A stretch of DNA of 64,000 bases from Methanobacteriota archaeon (GCA_002726395.1 PBTA01000030.1:29666-93665); one strand, 5' to 3'. Counted from the first letter of the stretch, positions 34,815 to 49,966 are shown. Notes: generated by a model not told the origin, from the letters alone. Translations and numbers: made by a program.

Positions 34815-36125
34815 CTAATTCATATTATTCTTTATTTGATTCTCCCACCAACTATTACTCTCATCTTGTTCAGAATCTTTATCCGAGTGTAAATCTTCTT
34901 TTTGTTTAGTAATCAAACCAAAGATTAACACCACTAAGCCAAAGACTGAAAAGCCAAAGACTGAAATAACAATCAACAATGAAATATACTTCTTATACCC
35001 ATAATCTGAATTTGCTGAATTATCACTGTTAGTGTTACTGCTTTCTGTATTGTTGATATTTTCTTTATTTGTAATGTCATCTACCAAATTCCAAGCAGAT
35101 GTCCTCAAACCAAGTTCAAGAATAGATCCAATGTAGTTAAGCGACTGTGAACTTACTTTGTCTGCAGTATCATTCTGGGTATGCCAATGCCCTCCAAAAG
35201 AAGGTGCATTTTCACCGTAATTTATGTCGATAAAATTAATCGCAGGGATTCCCGCATTGTGTGCTGCGACATGGTCGTCTATCACTCCTCTCTCATCATT
35301 TGGATCTGGATTGTAGATGTCTTGGCCGTTATTGCCATTACAGTCCAGCTCACCATCTATCATACCAAGTGCGGCTGTTATTGGGGTTATTGTTTCCCAA
35401 AGCCTATCAGAGGTGCTGGTAACTCTGGTGAAGTCAAGGTAAATATCCCCTATCATGTCTATTACGATATATGCAGAGATATTTGCTTTGTAATCATTGG
35501 TCAAATTACTAACCCAAGCATCTGCGCCGTAAGACCAAGTATTTGCTTTGTAAGGTTGTCCTTGATCTTCAGCATCAGTAAAAAATAGAGTAACATCATG
35601 ATTAATTTGTAACGATGGTATTATTCTTCCAAGTTCGATTAGTACAGCAACACCACTTGCTCCATCATTTGCCCCTAAAATTGGCTGGTTTCTTTTTGAT
35701 TCATCAGCATCCCTGTCCGCTATGTACCTACTATCATAATGAGCGACGAATATCACATTTTGTCCCGTTGTATTATCAGGGCTGTAAGTGCCGACTAGAT
35801 TTGTTAGAGTAAAATTAGCTCTTTGATGCGATGATTCTGTAAATGACCATTCTGTGAGGTTTTCCGTGACAGATTGGCGAAGTTCTGCCGAAGCATCAGA
35901 CCCGGGTAAACGATATCCTAGACTAGTTTGCCAAGAGACCGACTGATTGGCTTTTGTAGCGTTAAACTGTAATTCAGAAATTGAATCACAGGGGTCGCTT
36001 CCCAGATATATCTGTTGAGAGTTATTTGAAGAAATAGTGGTTGACAGCATCAAAATAAAGACGATAAATACGCTCGATATGACCCTGAGTTTCAGGTTAT
36101 TGTCATGCGGTTTGACAATGAGCAT
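34815..36125 (-). CDS. Secreted, membrane-anchored M28 peptidase / glutaminyl-cyclase-like protein
   Basis: A 436-residue exported metallohydrolase. An N-terminal hydrophobic signal (about 12-32) is followed by an M28 domain with zinc-ligand segments FVAHYDSR (about 124-131), GANDGASG (149-156), FFTDAEDQG (about 180-188), DMIGD (about 223-227) and GGHWHTQNDT (about 316-325). The overall order and WSYGADAW resemble glutaminyl cyclases as well as aminopeptidases, so either activity is possible. A polar Asn/Ser linker and a C-terminal transmembrane helix (about 383-408) anchor it. No Shine-Dalgarno is seen, and the shared CTTAAATAG element lies ~24 bases upstream, suggesting a leaderless transcript. 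Confidence 0.82.
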   Translation of the reverse strand: MLIVKPHDNNLKLRVISSVFIVFILMLSTTISSNNSQQIYLGSDPCDSISELQFNATKANQSVSWQTSLGYRLPGSDASAELRQSVTENLTEWSFTESSHQRANFTLTNLVGTYSPDNTTGQNVIFVAHYDSRYIADRDADESKRNQPILGANDGASGVAVLIELGRIIPSLQINHDVTLFFTDAEDQGQPYKANTWSYGADAWVSNLTNDYKANISAYIVIDMIGDIYLDFTRVTSTSDRLWETITPITAALGMIDGELDCNGNNGQDIYNPDPNDERGVIDDHVAAHNAGIPAINFIDINYGENAPSFGGHWHTQNDTADKVSSQSLNYIGSILELGLRTSAWNLVDDITNKENINNTESSNTNSDNSANSDYGYKKYISLLIVISVFGFSVFGLVVLIFGLITKQKEDLHSDKDSEQDESNSWWENQIKNNMN

Positions 36126-36211
36126 TACTGACTCCTAACAGACGGACACTTAAATAGTTCTTTTTCACTGCTTAATTTGAATGCAAGGTTGCATTTAGTT
36201 GGGTCCCTCTC
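36126..36211. promoter_or_regulatory. Divergent promoter with bidirectional TATA-like element and palindrome
   Basis: This 86-base gap serves two secreted-peptidase genes. CTTAAATAG (36149-36157) can be read as a TATA-like box on both strands; on the minus strand it is about 24 bases from the M28 ATG. On the plus side, AATGCAA-GG-TTGCATT (36180-36195) is a perfect interrupted palindrome with 7-base arms. It lies at the expected transcription start, 16 bases before the ATG at 36212. An operator function is inferred from position and symmetry. Confidence 0.5.
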
Positions 36212-39200
36212 ATGTCGGAAAAACGCTCTACAAAATCACTGTTTTTAATTGGCCTGATGGTAATTTCTTTTTTGACCCCAGTTTTGTCCTCGGCATCGGC
36301 TGATGAACAGTTAGACGGCCAGGATGATGAGTATGATGCACAAGGAATAATTATCGGCGATTTAACAGAGTTTGATCCTGCCGACGGTCGAGAGTATTTG
36401 TTGATTGAAGAAGACACTGCGGTCGTATCAGCATATGGTTTCATGAAGCAGGCATGGATTGACTCAGGAAGGCCTGGAGTTGATGATATGAAATATGAAC
36501 CAGTAACTCACGGCAGAGCAAGTGGTAGAGTCTGTACGCCCCACTTAACTGGAGACGCCCTTACAGTTCCAATTTCAGGTGGTTCTATTGATGCATATGT
36601 CGCAAAGACTACCAACACTGTGGCGTTTATTGTTCAAACAGGCAGAACTCTATCATCAACTGTTTTAAATAATCTAGCATCGTCTTGGGATTCAACAATT
36701 TACCCAACAATGACCACTTACTACGGGAAAGATTACGGTGACGGACGTGGACTTGCTGCTCCAGATATAGACAACAATTGTCAAGTGCAAATCATAGTAT
36801 ACGATATTGATGGGGCATTCAATACTGGTGGTTACTTTGCTCCATCATTTGCTAGTGTAAGGGAGTCTGTTTTCATAGACTTTGCCGACATTACCCTTAA
36901 CTGGGGCAAATCAATAATTGCTCACGAATTGCAGCATTTACTGCACAATGCCCAGGATCCTTATGAAAATTTATGGATTGATGAAGGCAATGCAGATGTA
37001 GCAATATATCTCTGCTTTGGCCCTGACTCAACACTGGTTAGTCATCTAAATCAATGGACAGAAGCTCCTGAATTGTCCATAAGATGGTGGAATCAAAGAT
37101 TTGCAGACTACGGTGCAGGATTTATTTTCACAATGTATTTGGCCGATCATTTAGGTGGCGGCCCAGCAGTAAGACAATTGGTTCAAGACTCGGCTACTGG
37201 CGGGGTAAGTGTTCAAAATCTAGCATTATCGCCTCCTTCGGGCTCCTCTGGTGCGATTGGCCGGACCATGGGAGAGATTTTTGCTAATTTCTCAGTCGCA
37301 GCATTTTTGGATTCAGAACAAGGGATTTACGGGTTTTCGAATCTAGACTTAACTCCAGTTTGTAGTTCGAATTCTTTCTGTCGTGCCCAGCCAACTGAAG
37401 TAAATAGTGATTGGAGCACTCCATGGTCATCAACTGGTAACAGCGTTGAAGGATGGGGACTTAGAGGATTTAAATTCACTCCTGGCTCATCATCTCCAGC
37501 ACCTTTGACAATTAGGTTAACTGCGGATGTAAGCCAATTTGACGGCGTTATTGTTAGCAAATCAATGGTTGATGGTCTACTTTCAGTAACAGACTTGACA
37601 TTCCAAAATAATGTTGCTACTGCTCTTGTTCCTGGTTTTGGTAATTTGACAGATGAAGTTTGGGCAATAACTTGGTATGCAAGCACAGTAGCAGATTGCG
37701 ATTACACTTCTTGCGGCTCATCTTACCCCCAAGGAACGGTTGATGTTGAAGCTGCAAGAATAACTTCCCCTGCTAGTTTGACTATCAATAACTCAGTTTT
37801 ATCAGATAGAGATGGCGATAGTAATGATGACACTGTTCAAGTAAACTTTGATGTTTTCTCTAACGCCTTTTTCGAAGATTTAGATGTTGATATCAGCATT
37901 TTAGATTCTAGTGGTAACATAATTGACGAGAAGACTTCTAGAATTTCAGCCGGTGGTGGTGTTAACTCAAACAGCAATATTTGGTTTACTGCGCCAAATG
38001 ATGGTCAGTATACGGTCAAGTTTGACATGTACGATATGATTGGAACTCTTGTTGACAGTGTTTCAACCCAAGCTTGGGCTTTATCCAATATGCGTCCAAC
38101 TGCAAATGCATCAGTTTCTACTAATGTGTCTCAAACATGGGAAAACATACAATTTGTCGGTGACGGATTTGATGCTTGGGGTTTGTCCCTAGACAATAAT
38201 ACCTTGCCATACCTAGACCAACCGGTTGCTTATGCATGGGACTTTGGTGATTCAGTCACTTCTAATTTGAAATCCCCAACACGTTCTTATCAAAATGCTG
38301 GATTGTATAACGCAACGTTGCGAATAATGGATCAAGGGAATACCTGGTCTGAAACAGATGTTGTTCAAATAAATGTTACAGATGATTCAGTGCCAATTCC
38401 AGTTATTACAGTAAATAACGTTGTCATTACAGACAATATTAGTATCTTGACAGAGCAAACAATTCAATTTTCTGCTTCTCGGACTGTGGACAATGTTCCT
38501 TTGAGTAATTTAGATTTCCAATGGGAGTGGGGTGATGGAACATTAGATTCTGACACAGGTAAATATCTAGTCCAGCATAAATGGGATGCAATCAATCAAG
38601 AAGTAGAAGAGTACAATTTGACTCTGTCGGTATTTGATGGCTTCAATACTGGTACTGTTTCGATTAGTGTATTTGTCAATAATAGAGTTCCATATCAAAT
38701 CTTTTCAGATAATTTGACCACTTACACATACACTTCAGTCCCAATGCCAGATGTATTTGCTGATGACGATGGAACAATTGTTTCATATGATTGGGTATTT
38801 CCAGAAGGTGTTAACCTAAATGGTGGGATTACCGATCAAGGAGACGACTTTTTACAGACCACTTCAAGTGATACTTATCCTAACCCCTCTTGGGATTCTC
38901 CTGGAATAAAAATCGTAACTCTGACAGTTACCGATGATGACGGTAGCCAATCTACTACACAATTATTTGTTAATGTGTTAAATCAAATTCCTGTAGCAGA
39001 CTTCATTGTAAGGATTACAGAGAACGGCGAGACTTCGGCTATAGACTTTAGAGCCGAGGATGGTTTTGTTGATGTCCCATACACATTTGATGGAATCTCT
39101 TCTTATGACATAGATTCAACTACTGGCGATTCTGCTGGATTAATTTATAATTGGTCATTTGGTAGTGATGAATTCAGTGAAAATGCCATTACTACATACA

Positions 39201-40423
39201 CCTTCACCGAACCTGGAACCCACGAAGTCTCACTATTTGTGACGGATGAAAACGGTGCGGATAGCACAGTTAAGAAAATCATTGTTAGGGTTCAAAACCC
39301 ACTGCCAATAATTTCCGTTCAAATATTGGATGGATGGGTCGATGGGCAACAAATGGACAAAAATACCCCTCGTCCAGAAGGTTTCTTACCTGATTCTTGG
39401 ACTCATACCTTTGATGAAGCAGAAAATACCTATACAGCCCCTAATTTGATGCTATATTTTGACTCAGAGGGTACAAGAGATGGGGATCGGAGGTATGAGG
39501 GCAAATACTCTCCTGTAAACGATGAAAATAATGATCAATGGAATGGTATTGTAGAATATACTTGGGATTTCGGTGATGCAACACCACTATCAAAACAAGC
39601 TTCGCCATGGCATTATTATGATACGCCGGGGGCCTACACTGTTACGCTAACTGTCAGGGATTCATACGGGACTGGAGACGTAAGTAAGCAAGTCTTTACT
39701 ATAGTCGTTGATGAGCCGCCGGAAATCAAAAAGATCGAAATTCCGGATGATATAATCATTGAGGAAAAAGCCTATTTAAGCGCAAATATTACTGATTTTG
39801 AAGTCGCTAACAATATCCTATTATATCGTGACTTGAATATCGAAGATGGGTCATTATTCGACCGAGATGAATCGCTAAATCCCGATCTTGTAGTAAGATG
39901 GGATATTGACATTTACAAAGACTCAAACAAAAATGGGATATTGGAAGATGATTATATTACTCCTCAACCTAACGCAGTCAATTATCGAATTGAGAGTTTG
40001 TGGAATGAATCGGGCAGTTACACTATTATTGTGGAAGCATGTGATAGTTTAGGGATATGTACCTCTATGGAAGAAACCTTGCAAGTTTCACCTAAACCAG
40101 ATCCTGAACCATCATTATCAGATTTTGAACTAGAAGATTGGACTTCATGGGTTAAAGATGCAGGCTCTGATCTTGCAACCTACTTTGCATTAATTGCCGT
40201 TGCCTTGATTCTAGGCTGGTTAGTATTGAGGGAATCATCAGAGTTAGAAGATGAGGCTAAACAAGCTGCAGAAACATACACCGACGTGGAGCACGTTGAA
40301 GTTCAAGGTGGCTTGCTTGGTATGGACCAACATACTCCTCCACCGGCCCCGGGGATATTATCTAAAGAAGAGCGTAGAAGTGAAGATAGTGGTTACGTAA
40401 GGCCATTAAGAAGAAGAATTTGA
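36212..40423 (+). CDS. Large secreted PKD-repeat protein with HExxH metallopeptidase-like domain
   Basis: A 1403-residue surface protein. A signal peptide ends near ASA at about residue 30. The N-terminal domain carries AHELQHLLHNAQDP (about 236-249) and NLWIDEGNADVA about 10 residues later, the HExxH plus Glu pattern of a gluzincin-type peptidase. At least five PKD-like beta domains follow, recognised by WDFGD-type motifs near 676 (YAWDFGDSV), 770 (FQWEWGDGT), 860, 980 (YNWSFGSDE) and 1117 (YTWDFGDAT), most ending in a TLxVxD-like strand. A transmembrane helix near 1323-1341 and a short basic cytoplasmic tail end it. It is probably a cell-envelope protease or adhesin working on polymers outside the cell, and it shares its promoter region with the M28 gene. 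Confidence 0.8.
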   Translation: MSEKRSTKSLFLIGLMVISFLTPVLSSASADEQLDGQDDEYDAQGIIIGDLTEFDPADGREYLLIEEDTAVVSAYGFMKQAWIDSGRPGVDDMKYEPVTHGRASGRVCTPHLTGDALTVPISGGSIDAYVAKTTNTVAFIVQTGRTLSSTVLNNLASSWDSTIYPTMTTYYGKDYGDGRGLAAPDIDNNCQVQIIVYDIDGAFNTGGYFAPSFASVRESVFIDFADITLNWGKSIIAHELQHLLHNAQDPYENLWIDEGNADVAIYLCFGPDSTLVSHLNQWTEAPELSIRWWNQRFADYGAGFIFTMYLADHLGGGPAVRQLVQDSATGGVSVQNLALSPPSGSSGAIGRTMGEIFANFSVAAFLDSEQGIYGFSNLDLTPVCSSNSFCRAQPTEVNSDWSTPWSSTGNSVEGWGLRGFKFTPGSSSPAPLTIRLTADVSQFDGVIVSKSMVDGLLSVTDLTFQNNVATALVPGFGNLTDEVWAITWYASTVADCDYTSCGSSYPQGTVDVEAARITSPASLTINNSVLSDRDGDSNDDTVQVNFDVFSNAFFEDLDVDISILDSSGNIIDEKTSRISAGGGVNSNSNIWFTAPNDGQYTVKFDMYDMIGTLVDSVSTQAWALSNMRPTANASVSTNVSQTWENIQFVGDGFDAWGLSLDNNTLPYLDQPVAYAWDFGDSVTSNLKSPTRSYQNAGLYNATLRIMDQGNTWSETDVVQINVTDDSVPIPVITVNNVVITDNISILTEQTIQFSASRTVDNVPLSNLDFQWEWGDGTLDSDTGKYLVQHKWDAINQEVEEYNLTLSVFDGFNTGTVSISVFVNNRVPYQIFSDNLTTYTYTSVPMPDVFADDDGTIVSYDWVFPEGVNLNGGITDQGDDFLQTTSSDTYPNPSWDSPGIKIVTLTVTDDDGSQSTTQLFVNVLNQIPVADFIVRITENGETSAIDFRAEDGFVDVPYTFDGISSYDIDSTTGDSAGLIYNWSFGSDEFSENAITTYTFTEPGTHEVSLFVTDENGADSTVKKIIVRVQNPLPIISVQILDGWVDGQQMDKNTPRPEGFLPDSWTHTFDEAENTYTAPNLMLYFDSEGTRDGDRRYEGKYSPVNDENNDQWNGIVEYTWDFGDATPLSKQASPWHYYDTPGAYTVTLTVRDSYGTGDVSKQVFTIVVDEPPEIKKIEIPDDIIIEEKAYLSANITDFEVANNILLYRDLNIEDGSLFDRDESLNPDLVVRWDIDIYKDSNKNGILEDDYITPQPNAVNYRIESLWNESGSYTIIVEACDSLGICTSMEETLQVSPKPDPEPSLSDFELEDWTSWVKDAGSDLATYFALIAVALILGWLVLRESSELEDEAKQAAETYTDVEHVEVQGGLLGMDQHTPPPAPGILSKEERRSEDSGYVRPLRRRI

Positions 40424-40471
40424 TAGTTACAATATAGAACTGGTTAGTAGTGGCATAAATGGTGGTAAGGC

Positions 40472-41569
40472 ATGAGTAAGAAAGTAGTAATCTTCATGAT
40501 AATAGTTTTCATGGTGCCTATGTTTGCTACCGGTGCCCCTAATTATTATCTAGTTGGTAATGCGTCTGCTGCTGACGCTTGTAATGGAGATATAGAGCCA
40601 GTGTTGTGGAATCAAACTGTCGGAAGATCTGCTTTAGTGCCGCATTATAATTATTATGACATGTATTGGGGATTTGGCGATTATGATGATGATGATGGCA
40701 AAAGGGGTAGAGATCATGAGTCACAACAATTCCCATCCGAGGCAAGGGAGCCTACTGAACTGAATCCCGAAGAAGAGTGGATGTATCGATACTGGGACGG
40801 AGGATCTCAACTAGAGCCGCTTACTTCTAATCATCATGCTACTATGTTGGTAGGCAATGATAGTATAGGTGCATTAAGAGTTAACTTATCTGCGCAGCAT
40901 CGTACAACTATCTGTATCTCTCTACAATCTCTAAATGAAACAGACAATGACTATTCAGCCGATGTTTATTTGATGACCACTTCAGAATATGAACGTTATA
41001 CTGAATTGTATTATTCTTATCATTCTGAAAATAGTTTTTATTGGGATATAGCTGATTCATTGAGTGATGTTTCTCCAGAATGGAGGAGTATGGATTTCAC
41101 CGGCTGGAGAACTTACCGAGATGCACACCAATATGAGTCGGTTGATGAGATTAATTTCGCACTAAATCTAGATGGTCCAGAGTCCTATACTCCAATATTT
41201 GGCTCCGAGCAGTGGCAAAATTTCTACATAGTGATAGATACTTGGGATAATAATCATGATAGTGATTCTCCTGCACCAGGCGTTGTAACTGCGGCTGATG
41301 TAACAATTATAACAACTGAGCGATCATTTATTTTGCCAAATTATACTGTTGCATTGGTCTTTTTGCTAATGATGATTGGCGTTGTAATATTCCCATTCAT
41401 TTTGAATGCAAGGTATATGAAATCAGGCATGGAGCAAGCGGAAAATATGCCAAATAGTGGCCTAGTTCCTTCTTTGGAGCGGCCAGCAGAATTGCCGCCA
41501 ATAACGGGTGATGAGCAGCCAGAAGAGCAGAAATCTTATCCTAGCATAGAACTCGATAAAGAAACTTAA
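40472..41569 (+). CDS. Secreted membrane-anchored protein of unknown family
   Basis: A 365-residue protein with an N-terminal signal (hydrophobic 4-20), an acidic extracytoplasmic part, a transmembrane helix at about 290-311 (VALVFLLMMIGVVIFPF) and a polar cytoplasmic tail rich in Pro and Glu. The ectodomain contains a run of Tyr, Asp and Gly residues (WGFGDYDDDDG, about 69-79) that may bind calcium, and it looks beta-rich. I do not recognise the family. GGTGGTAAGG precedes ATG 40472. It follows the PKD protein by 48 bases and is likely co-expressed with it. Confidence 0.6.
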   Translation: MSKKVVIFMIIVFMVPMFATGAPNYYLVGNASAADACNGDIEPVLWNQTVGRSALVPHYNYYDMYWGFGDYDDDDGKRGRDHESQQFPSEAREPTELNPEEEWMYRYWDGGSQLEPLTSNHHATMLVGNDSIGALRVNLSAQHRTTICISLQSLNETDNDYSADVYLMTTSEYERYTELYYSYHSENSFYWDIADSLSDVSPEWRSMDFTGWRTYRDAHQYESVDEINFALNLDGPESYTPIFGSEQWQNFYIVIDTWDNNHDSDSPAPGVVTAADVTIITTERSFILPNYTVALVFLLMMIGVVIFPFILNARYMKSGMEQAENMPNSGLVPSLERPAELPPITGDEQPEEQKSYPSIELDKET

Positions 41570-42367
41570 TCAGTATTCCATCAGTGCCCATGCATCTCTA
41601 AGGTCTCTGACATTTATCAGTCCCTTGTCAGATAGTCTGAAACTATTCTGCATTGTTGCGTAAACCATTTCTTGGCCAAGTACTGGTGCGTGGAGGCGAA
41701 CCCAATCGCCACCATTTCCTAGTCCCATTAAGCAGTGAGATGACTCCTCTCCAACCAGTGAATTTGCCGCTTCAAGGATTTGCAATGCATCTCTATGGTT
41801 GCTTACAAAGGAGCAGAATTTCACGATATCTCCGTTATCCTTATTGTCCTTTACCAAATTTACAATCTCTTTGGCATTAGGTGTCGCTTTTGTTTCGTGT
41901 ATCGAGGCAATTACCTTTGAGTTTGATTTCTCAGCAGACTTCATTAGTTTATTCCTGTCTTTGGTGTCAATCGATAATTCAATGTCGACAAATGTTACAT
42001 CTGAATGGATTGCTTTTTCTAGAATGTCCAGTCTTTGTGATTCGTTTCCTGCAAAGAAACCACCTTCTCGAACAGATCTAACGGTAAATACTACCGGTAC
42101 CGGGATTCCATCCTTTAACTTTGAAATAGCAGCATCGATATCGATTTCTGAGAAATCTTTGACGCCCCATTCTTCGATGGGTGGTATCTTGGATATTTCT
42201 TCTCCGTCGTCATTAACGGAAATTATTGGTTCCGGCTTATTCAGATATAATTTGTCAAACCTTACCTCGACATAATCTGCACCTGCAATATTTGCTCTTG
42301 TTGCTTCATCAATCATCTCTTCTACAGAGATTGCTTCAAGCGACACACATACTTTCGGTTCAGCCAT
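41570..42367 (-). CDS. aroD: 3-dehydroquinate dehydratase, type I
   Basis: This enzyme dehydrates 3-dehydroquinate in the shikimate pathway through a Schiff base. The 265-residue TIM barrel shows ADYVEVRFDKL near residue 30, VVFTVRSVREGG (about 94-105), IASIHE with the catalytic His (about 152-157) and DIVKFCSF with the Schiff-base Lys (about 180-187). GLGNGGDWVRLHAPVLG near the C-terminus matches the substrate-binding end. It is the only shikimate gene in the window. It is divergent from gyrB across a 285-base gap. Confidence 0.9.
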   Translation of the reverse strand: MAEPKVCVSLEAISVEEMIDEATRANIAGADYVEVRFDKLYLNKPEPIISVNDDGEEISKIPPIEEWGVKDFSEIDIDAAISKLKDGIPVPVVFTVRSVREGGFFAGNESQRLDILEKAIHSDVTFVDIELSIDTKDRNKLMKSAEKSNSKVIASIHETKATPNAKEIVNLVKDNKDNGDIVKFCSFVSNHRDALQILEAANSLVGEESSHCLMGLGNGGDWVRLHAPVLGQEMVYATMQNSFRLSDKGLINVRDLRDAWALMEY

Positions 42368-47324
<4,957 letters not shown>

Positions 47325-47395
47325 TTGATAAATCGACGACTTCAAATTGAATAACGCCTGTGGTTGAAATAACCGAGTGTCTAGAGGTGATACCC

Positions 47396-48652
47396 ATGAA
47401 TACGAATAAATTAATTTATGATTGGAATGTTATCGATTATGAGATTAATCGTAACCCAGCAAATCACCCTCACGATGTATGGTTCGATGATGAAACATTG
47501 AGGGATGGATTACAGAGCCCAAGCGCTAGAAATCCGTCTATAGAACAAAAGATTGAACTTCTTTCTTACATGGAAAGGCTGGGTATTCAAAAAGTCGATT
47601 TAGGCCTACCAGGTGCGGGCCCATTTCATCGAGAACACATTAGTGCAATGCTTGCGCATATATCTGAGAACGATTACCAAATTAGGCCCGGTGCTGCGGT
47701 TAGGACATTAATGAATGACATTGAACCGCTGGTGCAGATGCAACAACAACACGGAATGGAAATCCAAGCTTCTGCATTTTTAGGTACTAGTCCTATTAGG
47801 CAATATACCGAAGGATGGACAATGGAAAAACTAATCTCCACAATGGAGAAAGCAGTCTCATATGCAGTAGAAAATGAAGTGCCAGTTATGTTTGTGACTG
47901 AAGACACTACACGGTCAAATCCAGAAGATGTGAAAGCAATCTATCAAAGGGCTATGGAGCTTGGTGTAAGAAGACTTTGTGTTTGTGATACTTGCGGGCA
48001 TGTAACTCCAAATGGAGTTAAGAAATTACTGAATTTTATTGATGAGGAAGTCATCAAAGACGGTGGTTATCAAAGAAACCAAATCGAGGTTAACTGGCAT
48101 GGTCACCAAGATCGTGGTCTAGGTGTTGCTAACAATATCGCTGCAGTTGAGGCAGGTGCAGACGTGATTCATGGAACGGCTCTTGGTGTAGGGGAAAGAG
48201 CAGGAAATGCCCCAATTGATCAAACGTTGGTCAATCTCAAATTAATGGGTGTAATAGACAATGATTTGACTTTACTAGATGAATATACTAGAATGGCGAA
48301 TAAGTACATTGAAGTTCCACTGCCCAGAAATTATCCAATATTTGGTACAGATGCGTTTGAAACCGGTACTGGAGTTCATGCTTCAGCAGTTATCAAAGCA
48401 ATGCGAAAAGGTGATGATTGGCTTGCAGACAGGGTATATTCAGGTGTTCCAGCTGGTGATTTTGGGCTTAAACAGGTAATTCGTATCGGTCACATGGCCG
48501 GTCGCTCGAACATAATCTGGTGGCTTGAACAAAACGGCTACGAGGTTTCAGATGCACTGGTAGCGCACATGTTTGAGGTCGCTAAAAGCCAAAGTAGGAA
48601 TATGACTGATGCAGAGATTGAATCCGAAGTGGCTCAATATTTGAATAGTTGA
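47396..48652 (+). CDS. LeuA/homocitrate-synthase family acyltransferase (HMGL-like, no regulatory domain)
   Basis: A 418-residue DRE-TIM metallolyase. DETLRDGLQSP (about 29-39) is the metal and catalytic motif, HGHQDRGLGVANN carries the metal His pair, and GTALGVGERAGNAPID is the family fingerprint; a helical subdomain follows the barrel. The C-terminal allosteric domain of 2-isopropylmalate synthase is absent, so candidates are isopropylmalate, citramalate or homocitrate synthase, or Re-citrate synthase. ATG 47396 is chosen because GAGGTGA lies 5 bases upstream. No leucine or lysine pathway genes flank it, so the substrate remains open. Confidence 0.82.
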   Translation: MNTNKLIYDWNVIDYEINRNPANHPHDVWFDDETLRDGLQSPSARNPSIEQKIELLSYMERLGIQKVDLGLPGAGPFHREHISAMLAHISENDYQIRPGAAVRTLMNDIEPLVQMQQQHGMEIQASAFLGTSPIRQYTEGWTMEKLISTMEKAVSYAVENEVPVMFVTEDTTRSNPEDVKAIYQRAMELGVRRLCVCDTCGHVTPNGVKKLLNFIDEEVIKDGGYQRNQIEVNWHGHQDRGLGVANNIAAVEAGADVIHGTALGVGERAGNAPIDQTLVNLKLMGVIDNDLTLLDEYTRMANKYIEVPLPRNYPIFGTDAFETGTGVHASAVIKAMRKGDDWLADRVYSGVPAGDFGLKQVIRIGHMAGRSNIIWWLEQNGYEVSDALVAHMFEVAKSQSRNMTDAEIESEVAQYLNS

Positions 48653-49966
48653 TTACTCAAATTCCCGGTAAGTATCTGGATTGGTTTGGTTAGAATTCGA
48701 GTTAACCCACTCGCTATCAACACTTCCACCACTCCATTCACCATCTACTGCAACTTCGTCAACATCAACTTCGTCTCGCCATGACGGTTCTTCATCGGAA
48801 CCACACACAATGAAATAGCCATTTTTATCTATCTGCTGTTCTAATAGTGTTATATGTTTTGCAACTGGTAAAAAGTGTCCAACAGGCATTCCAGAGGCCG
48901 TAAATGGATTAGTTGCAGCGCCAACTAATAATCCATCTTCTGGGGCGACAATATCGACAGTAAGTCCCGGAGTTGCTGGATCAGATATAGTTGCTATAAC
49001 TTCGCCTTCTCTCATTACAGAGCCCGAGGATACAAACATGTCAAGTAATCCTCCTTCACTAGCTCTAAGCCATCTTGAACCACTTGCAAGCATCCTAAAT
49101 CTAGGTCTGTTTGGAGCTCCAGGCACCATTCTTAACGACCTGAGTATATTCATTACCCCATGTATTGCCACCTTTACGGTAGTATTATCAATCAAATTTG
49201 CTCCTCCTCCCTCATAAGTAATTGACGGTATGTCTTGTTCATTTGCTACTTTTCTAAGAGAACCCTTTGGCGGTTTGGAGTCAAGTAAGATTTCAATTCC
49301 AAAGGCCTTTGCTAGTATGTTAGAACTGGCATGAGCTAAATCAACTCTAATCTGGGGCATATTAGAGCGGCCTTTTGCTGCGCTGTGCAAATCGATAATG
49401 GCATCACTATCATTGAGTAAGTATTTCCATACTTGCGCTGCAACTCGCTTTGTCGTGGAGCCTTTAAAATCTCCAGGAAAATTTCTATTCAAATCTCTAC
49501 CATCGGGGAAGTATCTCGATTTACTTCGGTATCCAGGTAGATTGACAACTGGAACAATTCTCAAAGTTCCTGCCATTTGAGTTGGGTCTAATGATTTACC
49601 AATGTCGGTAAATGCATTTGACAAAAGATGCGTACATGCTGAAGCACCAGTTAATTCATCTCCGTGAATACCCCCTAGTACCGTGATTGTTGGTCCCGGT
49701 CTTACTCCATGTATTACGGTAACAGGAATTGGCCATGGGTCTCCAAGATCAACTTCCAAAAGCGGGAGTGAAATGGTTCTTATCGTTCCTGGTTTGATTA
49801 TTTTACGAAACAGCCTAATATTGCCCCATTCTGCTCCACGATCCCACTCAGGACGGTCTTCTGTTTGATGTGCAGCTAAAGCTTCTTGAATTGCCATTCT
49901 ACGACGTTTTGGTAACTCATGGGCAACTCTTACTTTGGTCTTTTTGACCTTTTTACCCTTGCCCAT
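48653..49966 (-). CDS. AstE/AspA-family zinc carboxypeptidase-like protein
   Basis: A 437-residue member of the succinylglutamate desuccinylase/aspartoacylase (M14-type) family. TVLGGIHGDELTG (about 93-105) supplies the zinc His and Glu, DLNRNFPG is the substrate Arg/Asn block, and IIDLHSAAKG (about 192-201) the second zinc His; YEGGGANL is the expected late motif. A beta-barrel-like C-terminal domain follows. A basic N-terminus (KGKKVKKTKVR) and an acidic end are extras. It should cleave an N-acyl or amide bond of a small substrate that I cannot identify. It is convergent with the LeuA-like gene. Confidence 0.82.
   Translation of the reverse strand: MGKGKKVKKTKVRVAHELPKRRRMAIQEALAAHQTEDRPEWDRGAEWGNIRLFRKIIKPGTIRTISLPLLEVDLGDPWPIPVTVIHGVRPGPTITVLGGIHGDELTGASACTHLLSNAFTDIGKSLDPTQMAGTLRIVPVVNLPGYRSKSRYFPDGRDLNRNFPGDFKGSTTKRVAAQVWKYLLNDSDAIIDLHSAAKGRSNMPQIRVDLAHASSNILAKAFGIEILLDSKPPKGSLRKVANEQDIPSITYEGGGANLIDNTTVKVAIHGVMNILRSLRMVPGAPNRPRFRMLASGSRWLRASEGGLLDMFVSSGSVMREGEVIATISDPATPGLTVDIVAPEDGLLVGAATNPFTASGMPVGHFLPVAKHITLLEQQIDKNGYFIVCGSDEEPSWRDEVDVDEVAVDGEWSGGSVDSEWVNSNSNQTNPDTYREFE

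Noticed and set aside
41799..42275. 158-residue ORF antisense to aroD
   Set aside because: It is fully inside a well-supported gene with clear catalytic motifs.
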